Source: Verrucomicrobia bacterium ADurb.Bin006
GTDB lineage: Bacteria > Verrucomicrobiota > Verrucomicrobiia > Limisphaerales > J093
Length of the DNA: 61,456 nt
Assembly (NCBI GenBank): GCA_002071485.1
Contig: MWFF01000122.1
Coordinates: 1 to 61,456 of the forward strand
Direction of reading: 5' to 3'
A model generated the notes under the pieces. That model saw nothing but the letters and a program-made list of their open reading frames with translations. It had not been told where the DNA came from and did not search any database. Position 1 is the stretch's first letter. Every line of letters starts with the position of its first letter. Below, in pieces: positions 51,245 through 61,135 of this stretch. A program made the position numbers and the translations under genes.

Positions 51245-52982
51245 GGCCCGTGACGATCAACCCCGCCAGAGCGCTGCGCGCCCTTTCATAGGCTGCGGGG
51301 CGCTTGTCCCAGGCGAAGAACGAACTGACCAACGGCGCCACGATCGCATCCGCCTCGGACGCCCGTCCTTCGCGCTCGAGGAGGGCCAGGTAATCGTAAT
51401 CCTCGATCGCGTCGCGCAGCGCCTTGAGTCGAATCGTTGGCACAACGCCTTCGCAACCCACGGCCCGCCCAGGGTAGACCAGCGAGCCCTCTCCGTAAAA
51501 GACGACTCCCTTCCTGCCCTGCTGTGGCGCTCCGTTCCCTGCGTAGTAAGGAGCCTCCACCCAAGGATCGTCCACCGGTCCCCAGTAGGACAGCCCGCCC
51601 CAATAGAGAAGCCCCCGCATGTGATGGCGCCAAGCGATCCAGGTCGGCACGCGGTAGTGAAGCAATGGATAGTCGATATGCCACCAGGGCGTCGGCTTGC
51701 CCTGGCACAAAGCCGTGTAAGTCCAGATGGTTTCGCCCAGGGCCTGGCGCCGCGCGGCACTCTCCTGCTCGTGCAAAGAGAAGAGCGGGCACCAGATGTC
51801 CACGGCTCCGTAAAGATCGCCCCAGGCGCTGTCGGCCCCTTCCTGACCCGGAGCGGTCCAGGTCTGCTCGACCACCAGCACTTTCACTACAGACCTTGCC
51901 TCGCGGACCGCGCGTCCCCAAGTCTGCACGTACCGGTAGTCGTCCAACGTGTTCGGTTCGTCCCGCAGGTACGTGAAAAAAACCAGATGCGCCTGGTTCA
52001 ATTCCCGGGCGGCGATGTCGAACGCGGCCAGCCAGGCGCGCAGACGGTCGCGTTCGGCCTCCGGGTCCTTGACGACGCGAGAGGGGTGGGGAATCTGCAC
52101 CGCGTTGACGTGGTAACGCTCGATGAATCGGCGCAACGCCGCCACGTGCTGCGGCGGTATTCGAAACGAACCGTCGGACTGCGCGACGGGAGTGATCAAT
52201 TCCCCCGGCGGCACCGCGTTCAGTCGATGATCGCAGAGAACCTGAGCGCATTCGGTCTCGACTGCCGCCCAGTCGGTCGGTTCGGCCTCACGTCCGGCCT
52301 TGGCACGCTCGCGGTAGTAGGCTTTGAGGCGTCCCGCGGGCGAGCCGAACTCGGTCTCCAGCGCCGGGACGCTCGGCAGCGCAAAGTCCCAGACGGTGAG
52401 GTGGAATGGGATCTCCGCGACCTGTTCCTGCCCGGCCATTACCTGGCAGGTGCCGTGGTATTCACCCGCTGCGGCGTTTGTGGATGCAAAGACGTCCACC
52501 CAGAAGCCGTGGGTCTCCCCGGCGGGAAGCTCGAAAGGAATCGCCTTGAGCCGTGAATCGCGCAGCCTCTCGCCCGCCACCGGATGGTCGAAAGGGATCA
52601 GCGGGTCCGGATAACCGTCCGGTTTGAAATCCGCGTTGCGATGCGTCCCCGTATCGAGGAAGAGCTGGTGCTGCCGGTAGAGCACCAGGCGGATGGCATC
52701 GGCTGCACGATTATCGGGTCCCTTGAGATTACCCGCGTCGAGGCGAAGACCAGAGACCGGTGCATCCGCCCGGACCAGAACCTGGAAACTGCCCCATTCG
52801 TTGCGGGCGATCGAGAGCCTGGCATCGCGCACCTCGCCCGGCAACTCGCTGCGGAGCACGTGTCGGGTCTCGGTCACCACCCAACAGTGAGGCGGAGCCG
52901 CAAGGAGCCGGGGGCACAAGGGGATTGAGAGCAGGAACGCGAGAGGGCCAAGCCAGGGTCGATATGCAGAGAGGAGTCTCAT
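51228..52982 (-). CDS. Exported DUF4091 glycoside-hydrolase-like protein
   Basis: A 584-residue exported protein. A signal peptide (about 1-29) is followed by a beta-sandwich (LSIARNEWGSFQVLVRADAP, HGFWVDVFASTNAAAGEYHG and VAEIPFHLTVWDFALP), then a barrel-like region with FFTYLRDEPNTLDDYRYVQT. The conserved DEP is the probable catalytic acidic pair. The DUF4091 end is clear: WWHIDYPLLHYRVPTWIAW, MRGLLYWGG, YGEGSLVYPG and RLKALRDAIEDYDYLALLE. It probably acts on a plant or algal polysaccharide. The start at 52982 begins the signal peptide. Confidence 0.85.
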   Translation of the reverse strand: MRLLSAYRPWLGPLAFLLSIPLCPRLLAAPPHCWVVTETRHVLRSELPGEVRDARLSIARNEWGSFQVLVRADAPVSGLRLDAGNLKGPDNRAADAIRLVLYRQHQLFLDTGTHRNADFKPDGYPDPLIPFDHPVAGERLRDSRLKAIPFELPAGETHGFWVDVFASTNAAAGEYHGTCQVMAGQEQVAEIPFHLTVWDFALPSVPALETEFGSPAGRLKAYYRERAKAGREAEPTDWAAVETECAQVLCDHRLNAVPPGELITPVAQSDGSFRIPPQHVAALRRFIERYHVNAVQIPHPSRVVKDPEAERDRLRAWLAAFDIAARELNQAHLVFFTYLRDEPNTLDDYRYVQTWGRAVREARSVVKVLVVEQTWTAPGQEGADSAWGDLYGAVDIWCPLFSLHEQESAARRQALGETIWTYTALCQGKPTPWWHIDYPLLHYRVPTWIAWRHHMRGLLYWGGLSYWGPVDDPWVEAPYYAGNGAPQQGRKGVVFYGEGSLVYPGRAVGCEGVVPTIRLKALRDAIEDYDYLALLEREGRASEADAIVAPLVSSFFAWDKRPAAYERARSALAGLIVTGRERQF

Positions 52983-53121
52983 GGAGCTGCCGTCCAGTCT
53001 ATTTGTGAGTTCTGGCTGGGAGCGTACCCTTGAATCCGGTGTCATCGCAAGCAAGCAGTTGTTCCCCAATGAACACGCTTCCCATCATCGTAACTTCCCC
53101 AGGCCAGCCCCCGCCAGCATC

Positions 53122-53153
53122 GGGTGTCTATAATAATGAACCTGTCACTTTAT
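53122..53153 (+). repeat. 32-bp inverted repeat, left copy
   Basis: This sequence ends in GAACCTGTCACTTTAT and recurs on the other strand at 61382-61413 with 28 of 32 positions equal. It lies in the 391-bp non-coding gap 52983-53373, where nothing else was recognised. Confidence 0.75.
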
Positions 53154-53373
53154 TCCGTCGCCGCGCCGCTCAAGGTCAGGAGGTCTGAGCCTGAGGTTCT
53201 GACTGATTCGCCTTGTGATTCGCATTGAAATGCCTGTGCAGTCCGGGCACCCTGACACGAGTATTCCATGATGCCCCGCGCGGGTTGAGACGCCGGGGGT
53301 TGTGGAAAGACCGCGTCTCGAGACAAAGCTCGTCCGGCTTGGGCGCGAGGCGCGCCGCAAAGGCGCTGACCCA

Positions 53374-56300
53374 ATGAGAATGAAGGGGAATCGTTGGCTA
53401 CTTGCAGAGGCGCTCCTCGTCGGGCTCCTGTGGGCAGGTCATCCGCACCTACGGGCTGCCGCGTCAACGCCGGGGGCTGCCTCTGCCGACATCGAGTTCC
53501 TGCGGAGGCTGACCCTTGACGTGGTGTCGGCTTCGCGGGTCAAGCCGGGGGAACGGGTCGGCGATTCGCCGCGGATCGAAGGCTGGCTGATGGCGGCGAC
53601 GGAAGTGGGACGGCAGCCGGACGTCTGGGGAACGCTCTGCGCGCTGCACCTGGGGGCTCTGTCGGAAGCCGCGGCTGAGCGCGCCCTGGCAACAGTGGCC
53701 GACGCCGTGCGACGCCGAACGATTGTCTTTAAGGGCGCCGTTCGGCATGTGCCAACCGACCTTGACGCATCGCCCACCTCGGCATGGGAACGGACTGCTG
53801 TGCGCCTCAACACATACCAGAACGGCGCGTATTGGCACACGCCCTCGGGCTGGCTGGTTGCAGCCTTGCGAAAGCGAGACCTGCGGCTCGCAGCCCAAGT
53901 GCTCGCCGACTATGTCGATCATGCGCGTCGGGGCGATTTCCGCCGAGGATCGGACCAAGAGGCCCCGTGGGAGAGCATCCACCCCGGCCGCTACGTTCAA
54001 AACGGCGTCTACATGACTTCGGTGGCGCTGCCGGGGAGCGTACTGTTTTCCGGCAGCCTCGAGCCGGCGAACCGGACGGGCCAATCGAGCCCCGCCGGTC
54101 GCCAGGCAGTGGAAGAGGAGTTTGCGGCGCGCGCGGCGGGAATCGGCTCGGCGGCGGCGGTCAACCAATTGGTCGCGACCATCGAGTTCGAGCCGCGGGA
54201 AGCGCGGGTTGTGCGGCTGGTCATACGCCGTCCGCACGCGGGCGAACCGTGCCTGGATGAACTCGAGGTGTACGGGCCGGGCTGCGTCACCAACCTGGCC
54301 CTGGCCGAACGCGGCGCCGTGGCGCGGGCATCGTCGCTGCTTCCGGGCTACGCGATTCATGCCGTGGCGCATCTGAACGATGGTCTGTACGGCAACGACC
54401 ACAGTTGGATTGCGGCCACGGCGGGCGAGGAGTGGGCCGAAATCGAGTTACCCGAGCCGGCCCGGATCGCGCGCGTGGTCCTTTCGCGCGACCGCGACGG
54501 AAGGTTCACGGACAGGCAGATTCTCGAAGCGGAGGTGCAGCTTTCGCTTGACCGGCGAACCTGGCGGACGGTCGGCACGTTGAGGCGTTCGGCGAACGAA
54601 CTGCGTTTGCCGATGCCGACACTGACCTTGCCGCTGGGAGAGTTACCGAAGCCGACCTGGGCGGGTGCGGTCGACTACGCGTTCTTGCGGGAGCGGGACA
54701 CGTGGAGCCGAATGGATGCAACGGACTACCTCTCCCCGCTGGTGAACGATCGGCCGGCCTGGCCGGGCGGCCCGCCCTATTGGGGGCGGCTGGCGCGGCT
54801 TGATCCGCTCGAACGCACGCTGACGCAGTACTCTGACATGATCGAGCGGCTGGGGCTGATCGGGCTCGATGTGGGCGCAGAGCGGGAGGAACTGGCCGCG
54901 CTGCGCAGAGAAGCAGAGGATTCGGCGCTCGCGGGTTCGGATGATCTGTTCCTGCGCGCGCGGCACGCCAAGCGTCGGCTTTTCTTCCGTGATCCGCGGC
55001 TCGGCGCGCTCGAGCGCGTGCTGTTTGCAAAACACCATCCACTCCAACCGTCGCACAACTACAGCGAGCATTTGGATTCCCTCTTTGCGCCCGGCGGGGG
55101 AATCTGTGTGCTGCATGTCCCGCGCGACGCCGAGGGGCGTTTGAACCCGGCGCGGGCGGAGGTGGAGACGCTTTTCGACGGCAGCGGGGGGATTGTGCGC
55201 CACCCGGTAGCCGATTACGACGCGCGGACCGTTTACTTTGCGTATCGTCCGGACAAGCCGGAGGTCGAGGGATGGCAATCGTATTGGCATTTGTATTCGG
55301 TGCGAGCCGACGGCAGCGGGCTGCGCCAGTTGACCGAGGGTCCGTTCCACGACTTTGATCCGGTCCCGCTGCCCGACGGCGCGCTGGGGTTCATGTCCAC
55401 GCGCTGCCAGGGGCGGTATCTCTGTTGGGAGCCGCAGGCGTACGTGTTGTACCGGATGCAACCGGACGGCATGAATCTGCGCCGGCTTTCCTACGCGAAC
55501 ATCAGCGAGTGGGATCCGGTCGTGATGCGCGACGGGCGCATTCTCTGGACCCGGTCAGAGTATTTGGACAAGGGTGCGGACTTTGGGCACACCCTTTGGG
55601 CGATTCGGCCCGACGGGACTCATCCCGAGCTGGTTTTTGGGAACAACACGCCCTATTGCTACGGGCATGCGCGCGAGGTGCCCGGCAGCCAGGAACTGGT
55701 CTGCACGCTCATTTCCCACGGCGATCATCAGGGGCCGATTGCGCTGATCAATCCGGCCCGGGGGCTGTTCGACACAGCCGCCCTGACGAGCATCACCCCC
55801 GACACCCGGCCGCAGTACCAAATGGACCGGTCTCACCACGAGACCTTCCGGGATCCCGAAGCGGTCTCGAGCGACCACTTTCTGGTCACCCACAATCCGG
55901 GGCGGCAATCGCACTGGGGCCTCTACGTCATCGACCGATTCGGCAACCGGGAACTGCTCTATCTCGATCCGGCGATCAGCAGCAAGCGCCCGTCCCTGCT
56001 GCGCGCGCAGCCGCGTCCGCCCCTGTTGTTTGAAGCGCAGAATCCGGATCTTGCGCGGGAGGGGCTTGGGCAGTTTGTGGTCCAGGACGTGTACGAGGGG
56101 CTTGGTCCAACGGTCGCTCGCGGCCAGGCGAAGTACCTCCAGGTTTCCCAGGAAGTGCCTTCCCCTTTGGAACGGCTGGCCGACGGCCAGTATCGCAACG
56201 CGCATCCGGGTTACCCGGACTATTACGCAACCCCGATTCACCTGGTGACCGGCCCGCGCCAGGATTACTCGACGCGGACCGCCAACGCGCTGGAGCCGCA

Positions 56301-57018
56301 TGCCTTTCGGGCGGGCAGCGCGGCCCGAGCCGGGGACGGGACGGTGACGATCACCGAACACGGCGGCTGGCCCAGTTACGTTGCCAAGGCCGTGCTCGGC
56401 ACGGTGCGCGTCGCCGAGGACGGCTCGGCCAACTTCACGGCGCCGGCCGGCAAAGTGCTTTATTTCCACCTGCTGGACGAGGACTTTAACGAGCTGCAGC
56501 GCATGCGCAGCGTGGTCCAACTGCAGCCGGGCGAACAGCGCAGTTGCATCGGCTGCCACGAGGACCGGCATGCCGCGCCGCTGCGCCCGACCCGACGCCC
56601 GCTCGCCGCCGCGGCGCAGACGCTCACTCCGCCGCCTTGGGGCGGGTTGGCATTCGATTACGAACGCGTGGTTCAGCCGGTGCTCGATGCGCACTGCGTC
56701 CGCTGCCACGACACCCAATCCGAGGCGCCGCTCGATCTGCGGGGCACGCGCGATGGGGAACGGGTGCCGGCGTCGTATCGCTCGCTGATCGGGGGCGGAT
56801 GGGTGCATTACTTTGACTGGCACTATGGGGCCCGCCATTTCAAGGCCGAACCGCTCACGTTCGGCACGCGCCGGAGCCGCCTTTTTACGGCGCTGGCCGG
56901 AGAGCAGCACAAGACCGTTGCGCTCGAACCCGCGGATATGCGGGCGCTCAAGGCCTGGATCGACCTCAACTGCCCTCTGTGGCCGGACTACCGCCATCGC
57001 AGCGAGCGTCCGCTGTAG
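53374..57018 (+). CDS. HzsA-related multidomain protein with two c-type haem motifs
   Basis: A 1214-residue exported protein. After a signal peptide come an N-terminal helical region, a discoidin/F5-8C-like segment (about 320-430, with HAVAHLNDGLYGND and EEWAEIELPEPARIARVVLS), then a TolB/hydrazine-synthase-alpha type propeller: HLYSVRADGSGLRQLTEGPF, HDFDPVPLPDGALGFMSTRC, WDPVVMRDGRILWTRSEY and HAREVPGSQELVC. Near the C-terminus are two haem-binding motifs, CIGCH (about residue 1057) and CVRCH (about 1108). Related proteins are widespread in PVC bacteria and are not hydrazine synthases as such: the beta/gamma subunits are absent here. It may be an electron-transfer or oxidative enzyme. The ATG at 53374 was chosen from the signal peptide. 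Confidence 0.85.
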   Translation: MRMKGNRWLLAEALLVGLLWAGHPHLRAAASTPGAASADIEFLRRLTLDVVSASRVKPGERVGDSPRIEGWLMAATEVGRQPDVWGTLCALHLGALSEAAAERALATVADAVRRRTIVFKGAVRHVPTDLDASPTSAWERTAVRLNTYQNGAYWHTPSGWLVAALRKRDLRLAAQVLADYVDHARRGDFRRGSDQEAPWESIHPGRYVQNGVYMTSVALPGSVLFSGSLEPANRTGQSSPAGRQAVEEEFAARAAGIGSAAAVNQLVATIEFEPREARVVRLVIRRPHAGEPCLDELEVYGPGCVTNLALAERGAVARASSLLPGYAIHAVAHLNDGLYGNDHSWIAATAGEEWAEIELPEPARIARVVLSRDRDGRFTDRQILEAEVQLSLDRRTWRTVGTLRRSANELRLPMPTLTLPLGELPKPTWAGAVDYAFLRERDTWSRMDATDYLSPLVNDRPAWPGGPPYWGRLARLDPLERTLTQYSDMIERLGLIGLDVGAEREELAALRREAEDSALAGSDDLFLRARHAKRRLFFRDPRLGALERVLFAKHHPLQPSHNYSEHLDSLFAPGGGICVLHVPRDAEGRLNPARAEVETLFDGSGGIVRHPVADYDARTVYFAYRPDKPEVEGWQSYWHLYSVRADGSGLRQLTEGPFHDFDPVPLPDGALGFMSTRCQGRYLCWEPQAYVLYRMQPDGMNLRRLSYANISEWDPVVMRDGRILWTRSEYLDKGADFGHTLWAIRPDGTHPELVFGNNTPYCYGHAREVPGSQELVCTLISHGDHQGPIALINPARGLFDTAALTSITPDTRPQYQMDRSHHETFRDPEAVSSDHFLVTHNPGRQSHWGLYVIDRFGNRELLYLDPAISSKRPSLLRAQPRPPLLFEAQNPDLAREGLGQFVVQDVYEGLGPTVARGQAKYLQVSQEVPSPLERLADGQYRNAHPGYPDYYATPIHLVTGPRQDYSTRTANALEPHAFRAGSAARAGDGTVTITEHGGWPSYVAKAVLGTVRVAEDGSANFTAPAGKVLYFHLLDEDFNELQRMRSVVQLQPGEQRSCIGCHEDRHAAPLRPTRRPLAAAAQTLTPPPWGGLAFDYERVVQPVLDAHCVRCHDTQSEAPLDLRGTRDGERVPASYRSLIGGGWVHYFDWHYGARHFKAEPLTFGTRRSRLFTALAGEQHKTVALEPADMRALKAWIDLNCPLWPDYRHRSERPL

Positions 57019-57105
57019 AATCCTCGACCGATCAGACGCGCTGTTCTGTGCCGCAAAACGCCCAGTTGTCGGCGCGGAGGTGCTTTGCTAAAGTGACACA
57101 TCCTT

Positions 57106-58302
57106 ATGGCAATTGCTGATTTGGAACCGAAAGTCGGCGGCGTCACCCCGTCCGCGCCGGAAGCGGTGGTGGTGGTGCGCGGTCTGACGAAGGTTTTCAA
57201 AGATTTCTGGGGCCGGCCCAAGGCGCGCGCGGTCGATGCCGTGGACTTCGAAGTCCGGCGGGGCGAGGTGTTCGGTTTGCTGGGTCCCAACGGATCGGGC
57301 AAGTCGACGACCGTGAAACTCCTGCTGGGGCTTCTGCATCCCACACGGGGCCACATCGAGGTGTTTGGTCATTCCCCGCGCCACGTGAAAACGAAGGCGC
57401 GGATCGGTTACTTGCCTGAGGAATCGTATCTATACCGTTATCTCGATTCCGCGGAGACGCTCGATTTCTTCGGCAATCTCTTCGAACTGACGTCGAAGGA
57501 AAGGCGGAACCGAAGCGAGCAACTGCTCGAGATGGTCGGGCTGAGCCAGGTGCGTCGGCGGACGGTGGGCGAGTTTTCCAAGGGCATGCAACGTCGCATC
57601 GGCCTTGCCCAGGCGCTGATCAACGATCCCGACATGATCATCCTCGACGAGCCCACGTCGGGACTCGATCCGATCGGCTGCCGTGAGGTGAAGGACCTGA
57701 TCCTTGCGTTGGCGCAACGCGGGAAGACGGTGATTCTGAGCAGCCATTTGCTGGCGGACGTCGAGGACGTTTGCGATCGTGTCGTGGTGTACTACGGGGG
57801 GAGGATTCAGGCCATGGGCACGCTCAAGGAACTCCTGGCCACGCCCGACGCCGTGCGCATCACATCCCCACTATTGCCGCGCGAGACTCTCGAACGGGTC
57901 CTGGAGATCATCCGACGCGATGTTGGGGCCAACCGGGTCGAGATCGACACGCCGACCCAGAATCTGGAAAGTTACTTCCTCAAGGTTGTCGAGCAGGCCA
58001 AGCAGCGCGAGACGACATCGGGCGCAACCTCGGGTGCCCGTGTGGCGGCGTATCTGCGGGGCGAAGCCGATCAGCCTTCGAGCGTCGAGCGCCGACTCGA
58101 ACGTCTCAGCCTGCCTCAAACCCCCGCGCCCACCCCTGAAGTCAAGAGTCCCGCGGCGCCGTCTGTGGACGAGACCAGGCTGGCGGCCTTGGCGCATGGA
58201 GAGGAGAAGAGCCCGCCGCCGGTCAAGGTTCAGACGCCGCCGCCGGCCGACCTCGATCGGGCGAACGAGAAGCTCTCGAGCCTGCTGGGGGACAAGCCAT
58301 GA
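57106..58302 (+). CDS. ABC transporter ATP-binding protein with long C-terminal tail
   Basis: The ATPase of an ABC-2 type exporter, 398 residues. Walker A is GPNGSGKST, the Q-loop YLPEESYLYRYL, the signature EFSKGMQRRIGLAQ (SKGM variant, common in DrrA/CcmA-like proteins), Walker B MIILDEPTSGLDP and the switch His in ILSSHLL. The tail beyond about residue 300 is Pro/Ala-rich and charged and has no known domain. Its start is 87 nt downstream of the HzsA-related gene. It overlaps the permease by 4 nt (ATGA). Confidence 0.92.
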   Translation: MAIADLEPKVGGVTPSAPEAVVVVRGLTKVFKDFWGRPKARAVDAVDFEVRRGEVFGLLGPNGSGKSTTVKLLLGLLHPTRGHIEVFGHSPRHVKTKARIGYLPEESYLYRYLDSAETLDFFGNLFELTSKERRNRSEQLLEMVGLSQVRRRTVGEFSKGMQRRIGLAQALINDPDMIILDEPTSGLDPIGCREVKDLILALAQRGKTVILSSHLLADVEDVCDRVVVYYGGRIQAMGTLKELLATPDAVRITSPLLPRETLERVLEIIRRDVGANRVEIDTPTQNLESYFLKVVEQAKQRETTSGATSGARVAAYLRGEADQPSSVERRLERLSLPQTPAPTPEVKSPAAPSVDETRLAALAHGEEKSPPPVKVQTPPPADLDRANEKLSSLLGDKP

Positions 58303-59678
58303 GGCCGATCTTGGCTGTGGCGGGGCTGACGTTTCGGGCGGCCTTTCGTTTCCGACTGGTGCCCGTGCTGTCGGTGCTTTTGGTGGCTTCGGTTTTCCTG
58401 CTGCCGGCGTTCATCAAGCACACGGGAAAGGCGCAGGAGTTTGTGCAGATCGTGCTCACGTACACGCTGGGGCTGACGACGGCAGTGCTCGGCTTGACCA
58501 CGCTTTGGCTCGCGTGCGGCACTTTGGCGGGGGACATCGAGGACTGCCAGATGCAGGTGGTCGCCGTGAAACCGATTGCGCGCTGGCAAATCTGGCTGGG
58601 CAAGTGGCTTGGCATCATGATGCTCAACGGGCTGATGCTCGCGGTGTGCGCCGGCGCGATTTACGCCCAATTGCAGTGGCGGGCGCGCGGCCTCTCGCAG
58701 GAGCAGCTCGAGGTCCTCAACAACGAAGTCCTGGTCGCCCGCGGTTCGTTCAAGGAGAGTCTGCCCGACCTCGAACCCGTCGTCGAAGAGGAGTACCAGA
58801 AGCGGCTCGAGAGCCCGGCGTTCGCGGAAATGCCGCGCTCCGAAGCCCGCCGCATCATTCGCGAGCAGCTCAAGGCCGGACTCCAGGTCGTCCCGCCCGC
58901 ATACACACGGGTATGGCGTATCGACCTCGGCTCGGTGAAGAGCGCGCTGGCCGGACGCCCGCTGTATCTGAGGATCAAGTTCTTCGTGTCCGAGAAGAGC
59001 GCGTCCGGCACCTACTGGGGCCTCTGGGAAGTCGGTCCGCCCGAATCGCCGCGGCGCGTCCAGGATGTGAAGAATCATGCGGCGGAGACCTTCTACGAAT
59101 TCTCGGTGCCGCCGGACCTGTTCGATGCCGAGGGTCTGCTCACGGTGGAATACACAAACCAGAACGACACCGCCGTGCTGTTCCCGCTGGACGAAGGCTT
59201 CGAGGTACTCTACCGCGCGGGCGGGTTCGGGCTGAACTACGTGCGCGGCGTGGCGATCCTATTCTGCTGGCTGGCTCTGCTCGCCGCTCTCGGGCTGGCC
59301 GCGGCGAGCTTCCTATCGTTTCCGGTCGCCGCCTTTCTCGCCCTGGGCCTGCTCATCGTCGCATTCTCGACTGGCACGATGAGCCTGGTCATCGAGCAGG
59401 GGACCATCCGGGAGGTGAACCCGAACACAGGCGAAGTGGCGAAGGCCAACCTGTTCGATCACGTGACCGTCGGTTTCTTCAAGGGGCTGCTGGGGGTCAT
59501 CAATTTGGTGCGCGGCTTTTCGCCCATCGATTCGATGAGCACGGGGCGCTCGGTGTCGTGGACGCAGTTGGTCCGCGCCATCAGCCAGATCGTGCTGCTC
59601 ATGGGCGGGCTGTTCGCCGCCATCGGCATTGCGATCTTCACGCGCCGCGAACTGGCCACGGCGCAGGGGAAAGGCTAG
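58299..59678 (+). CDS. ABC-2 type permease with large soluble insertion
   Basis: A membrane protein of 459 residues. Helices lie at about 12-35, 47-75, 95-118 and, after a long loop, at 310-460 (GVAILFCWLALLAALGLAAA onwards). The loop of about 190 residues (120-305) is predicted to be outside and contains a beta-sandwich-like part (LYLRIKFFVSEKSASGTYWG, FYEFSVPPDLF and LTVEYTNQND). It probably pairs with the preceding ATPase as an exporter. The transported molecule is unknown. It ends 2 nt before the next gene. Confidence 0.82.
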   Translation: MRPILAVAGLTFRAAFRFRLVPVLSVLLVASVFLLPAFIKHTGKAQEFVQIVLTYTLGLTTAVLGLTTLWLACGTLAGDIEDCQMQVVAVKPIARWQIWLGKWLGIMMLNGLMLAVCAGAIYAQLQWRARGLSQEQLEVLNNEVLVARGSFKESLPDLEPVVEEEYQKRLESPAFAEMPRSEARRIIREQLKAGLQVVPPAYTRVWRIDLGSVKSALAGRPLYLRIKFFVSEKSASGTYWGLWEVGPPESPRRVQDVKNHAAETFYEFSVPPDLFDAEGLLTVEYTNQNDTAVLFPLDEGFEVLYRAGGFGLNYVRGVAILFCWLALLAALGLAAASFLSFPVAAFLALGLLIVAFSTGTMSLVIEQGTIREVNPNTGEVAKANLFDHVTVGFFKGLLGVINLVRGFSPIDSMSTGRSVSWTQLVRAISQIVLLMGGLFAAIGIAIFTRRELATAQGKG

Positions 59679-59680
59679 AG

Positions 59681-61135
59681 ATGCCGCGCTCGCGTTCACA
59701 CTGGTACAAAGCGGGGCTGGCCGGGCTGGCGGTAGCGCTGCTGGCGGGGGCCGCCTGGGCGCAGCGGACGCTGACGCAATTGCGCGGAGACCTGGGGCTG
59801 ACGCGCGTCGAGCCGCTCAAGAATGCCCCGCCGATTCTCTCTCTCACGACGGTTGTGCTCGGCGGCTTTCGGGGCCTGATCGCCAACGCCCTCTGGATTC
59901 GCGCGATGGAGTTGCAGGACCAGGACAAGTATTTCGAGAAGGTCCAGTTGGCGGACTGGATCACCAAACTCCAGCCCCACAACAAGACCGTATGGATCGT
60001 CCAGGCGTGGGACATGTCCTACAATATCTCGATCAAGTTCAGCGATCCGCGGGACCGTTGGCTGTGGGTGTCGCGGGGCATCGAGCTGTTGCGGGATCAG
60101 GCCCTGCTCTACAATCCGCACGAGGTGCTGCTCTATCGGGAACTGGCCTGGCACTTCCAACACAAGATTGGGCACAACCTCGACGACGCCCACCTCTTCT
60201 TCAAAGGCGCCTGGGCCGCGCAGATGCAGGAACTCTTCGGGGGCGGCAGACCGCCCTGGGACGAGCTCGCCCATCCCCAAACCGACAACGCGCGGGACCG
60301 GGCCCGGCGGCTGCGCGAGGTGTACAAGCTCGACCTGGCCCGAATGCAGAAGGTGGACGAACTCTACGGGCCGCTAGACTGGCGGTTGCCGGAGGCCCAC
60401 GCGCTCTACTGGGCCTACGTCGGCAAACAGGAGGCCAAGACCCAGACCGACCTCATCCAGTTGCGGCGCGTCATCTATCAATCCATGGACATGGCGTTCC
60501 ACCGCGGCCGGCTGATCGATGCGAAGCTGGGCGAGGGTTTTCGCTTCGAGCCCAATCTCGACATCGCAGACAAGACCAACGCGGCGTACGAAGAGGCGAT
60601 GGCGGAGGATGCGGAAATGCGCCAGCACATCAGCCGCGCCCACAAGAACTTCCTCCTCAGCGCCACCTACTTCTTCTATGTCCACGGCCGCGCGCGCGAT
60701 GCCGAGCGGTGGTTCAATGTCGTCAAGGAGAAGTATCCCAAGGATTACCCCCGGGCCATGACGCTGGACGAATACGCCCTCAGACGCGTGGGCGAGGATG
60801 TGGGCGAGACCGACATGAACCGAACGATCTCGAACATCATGGGGGCTTTGCGGCAGTCGTATGTCAACCTTGTCGATGGGGATGAGGACGCATTCAACGG
60901 CTACCAGGCTTTGGCCCGGAACATCTGGGCTCGCTACCAAAGCAAGATCGTCGGCGGACCGTCTGATAAACGCGTCGGTTTGCCGCCGTTGAAGGAGATG
61001 CAGGCCGAGATTCTCCGCTACCTTCTCGATCCGGAACGCGGGATTCGACCGGAAGCCAAGGCCATTCTGCAAAGCCAGCTCGGCATCACCCGCCCGCCCG
61101 CTACCGCCACCAACGCACCGCCGCCCGCCCCCTAG
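59681..61135 (+). CDS. Conserved membrane-anchored helical protein of ABC operon
   Basis: A 484-residue protein, probably anchored by one N-terminal helix (WYKAGLAGLAVALLAGAAWA). The remainder is helical and rich in aromatic residues, with TPR-like spacing: GFRGLIANALWIRAMELQDQ, FEKVQLADWITKLQPHNKTV, WIVQAWDMSYNISIKFSDP and LLYNPHEVLLYRELAWHFQH. I recognise the pattern from uncharacterised verrucomicrobial proteins next to ABC transporters but know no function. The ATG at 59681 follows the permease stop at once, so it belongs to the same operon. Confidence 0.8.
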   Translation: MPRSRSHWYKAGLAGLAVALLAGAAWAQRTLTQLRGDLGLTRVEPLKNAPPILSLTTVVLGGFRGLIANALWIRAMELQDQDKYFEKVQLADWITKLQPHNKTVWIVQAWDMSYNISIKFSDPRDRWLWVSRGIELLRDQALLYNPHEVLLYRELAWHFQHKIGHNLDDAHLFFKGAWAAQMQELFGGGRPPWDELAHPQTDNARDRARRLREVYKLDLARMQKVDELYGPLDWRLPEAHALYWAYVGKQEAKTQTDLIQLRRVIYQSMDMAFHRGRLIDAKLGEGFRFEPNLDIADKTNAAYEEAMAEDAEMRQHISRAHKNFLLSATYFFYVHGRARDAERWFNVVKEKYPKDYPRAMTLDEYALRRVGEDVGETDMNRTISNIMGALRQSYVNLVDGDEDAFNGYQALARNIWARYQSKIVGGPSDKRVGLPPLKEMQAEILRYLLDPERGIRPEAKAILQSQLGITRPPATATNAPPPAP

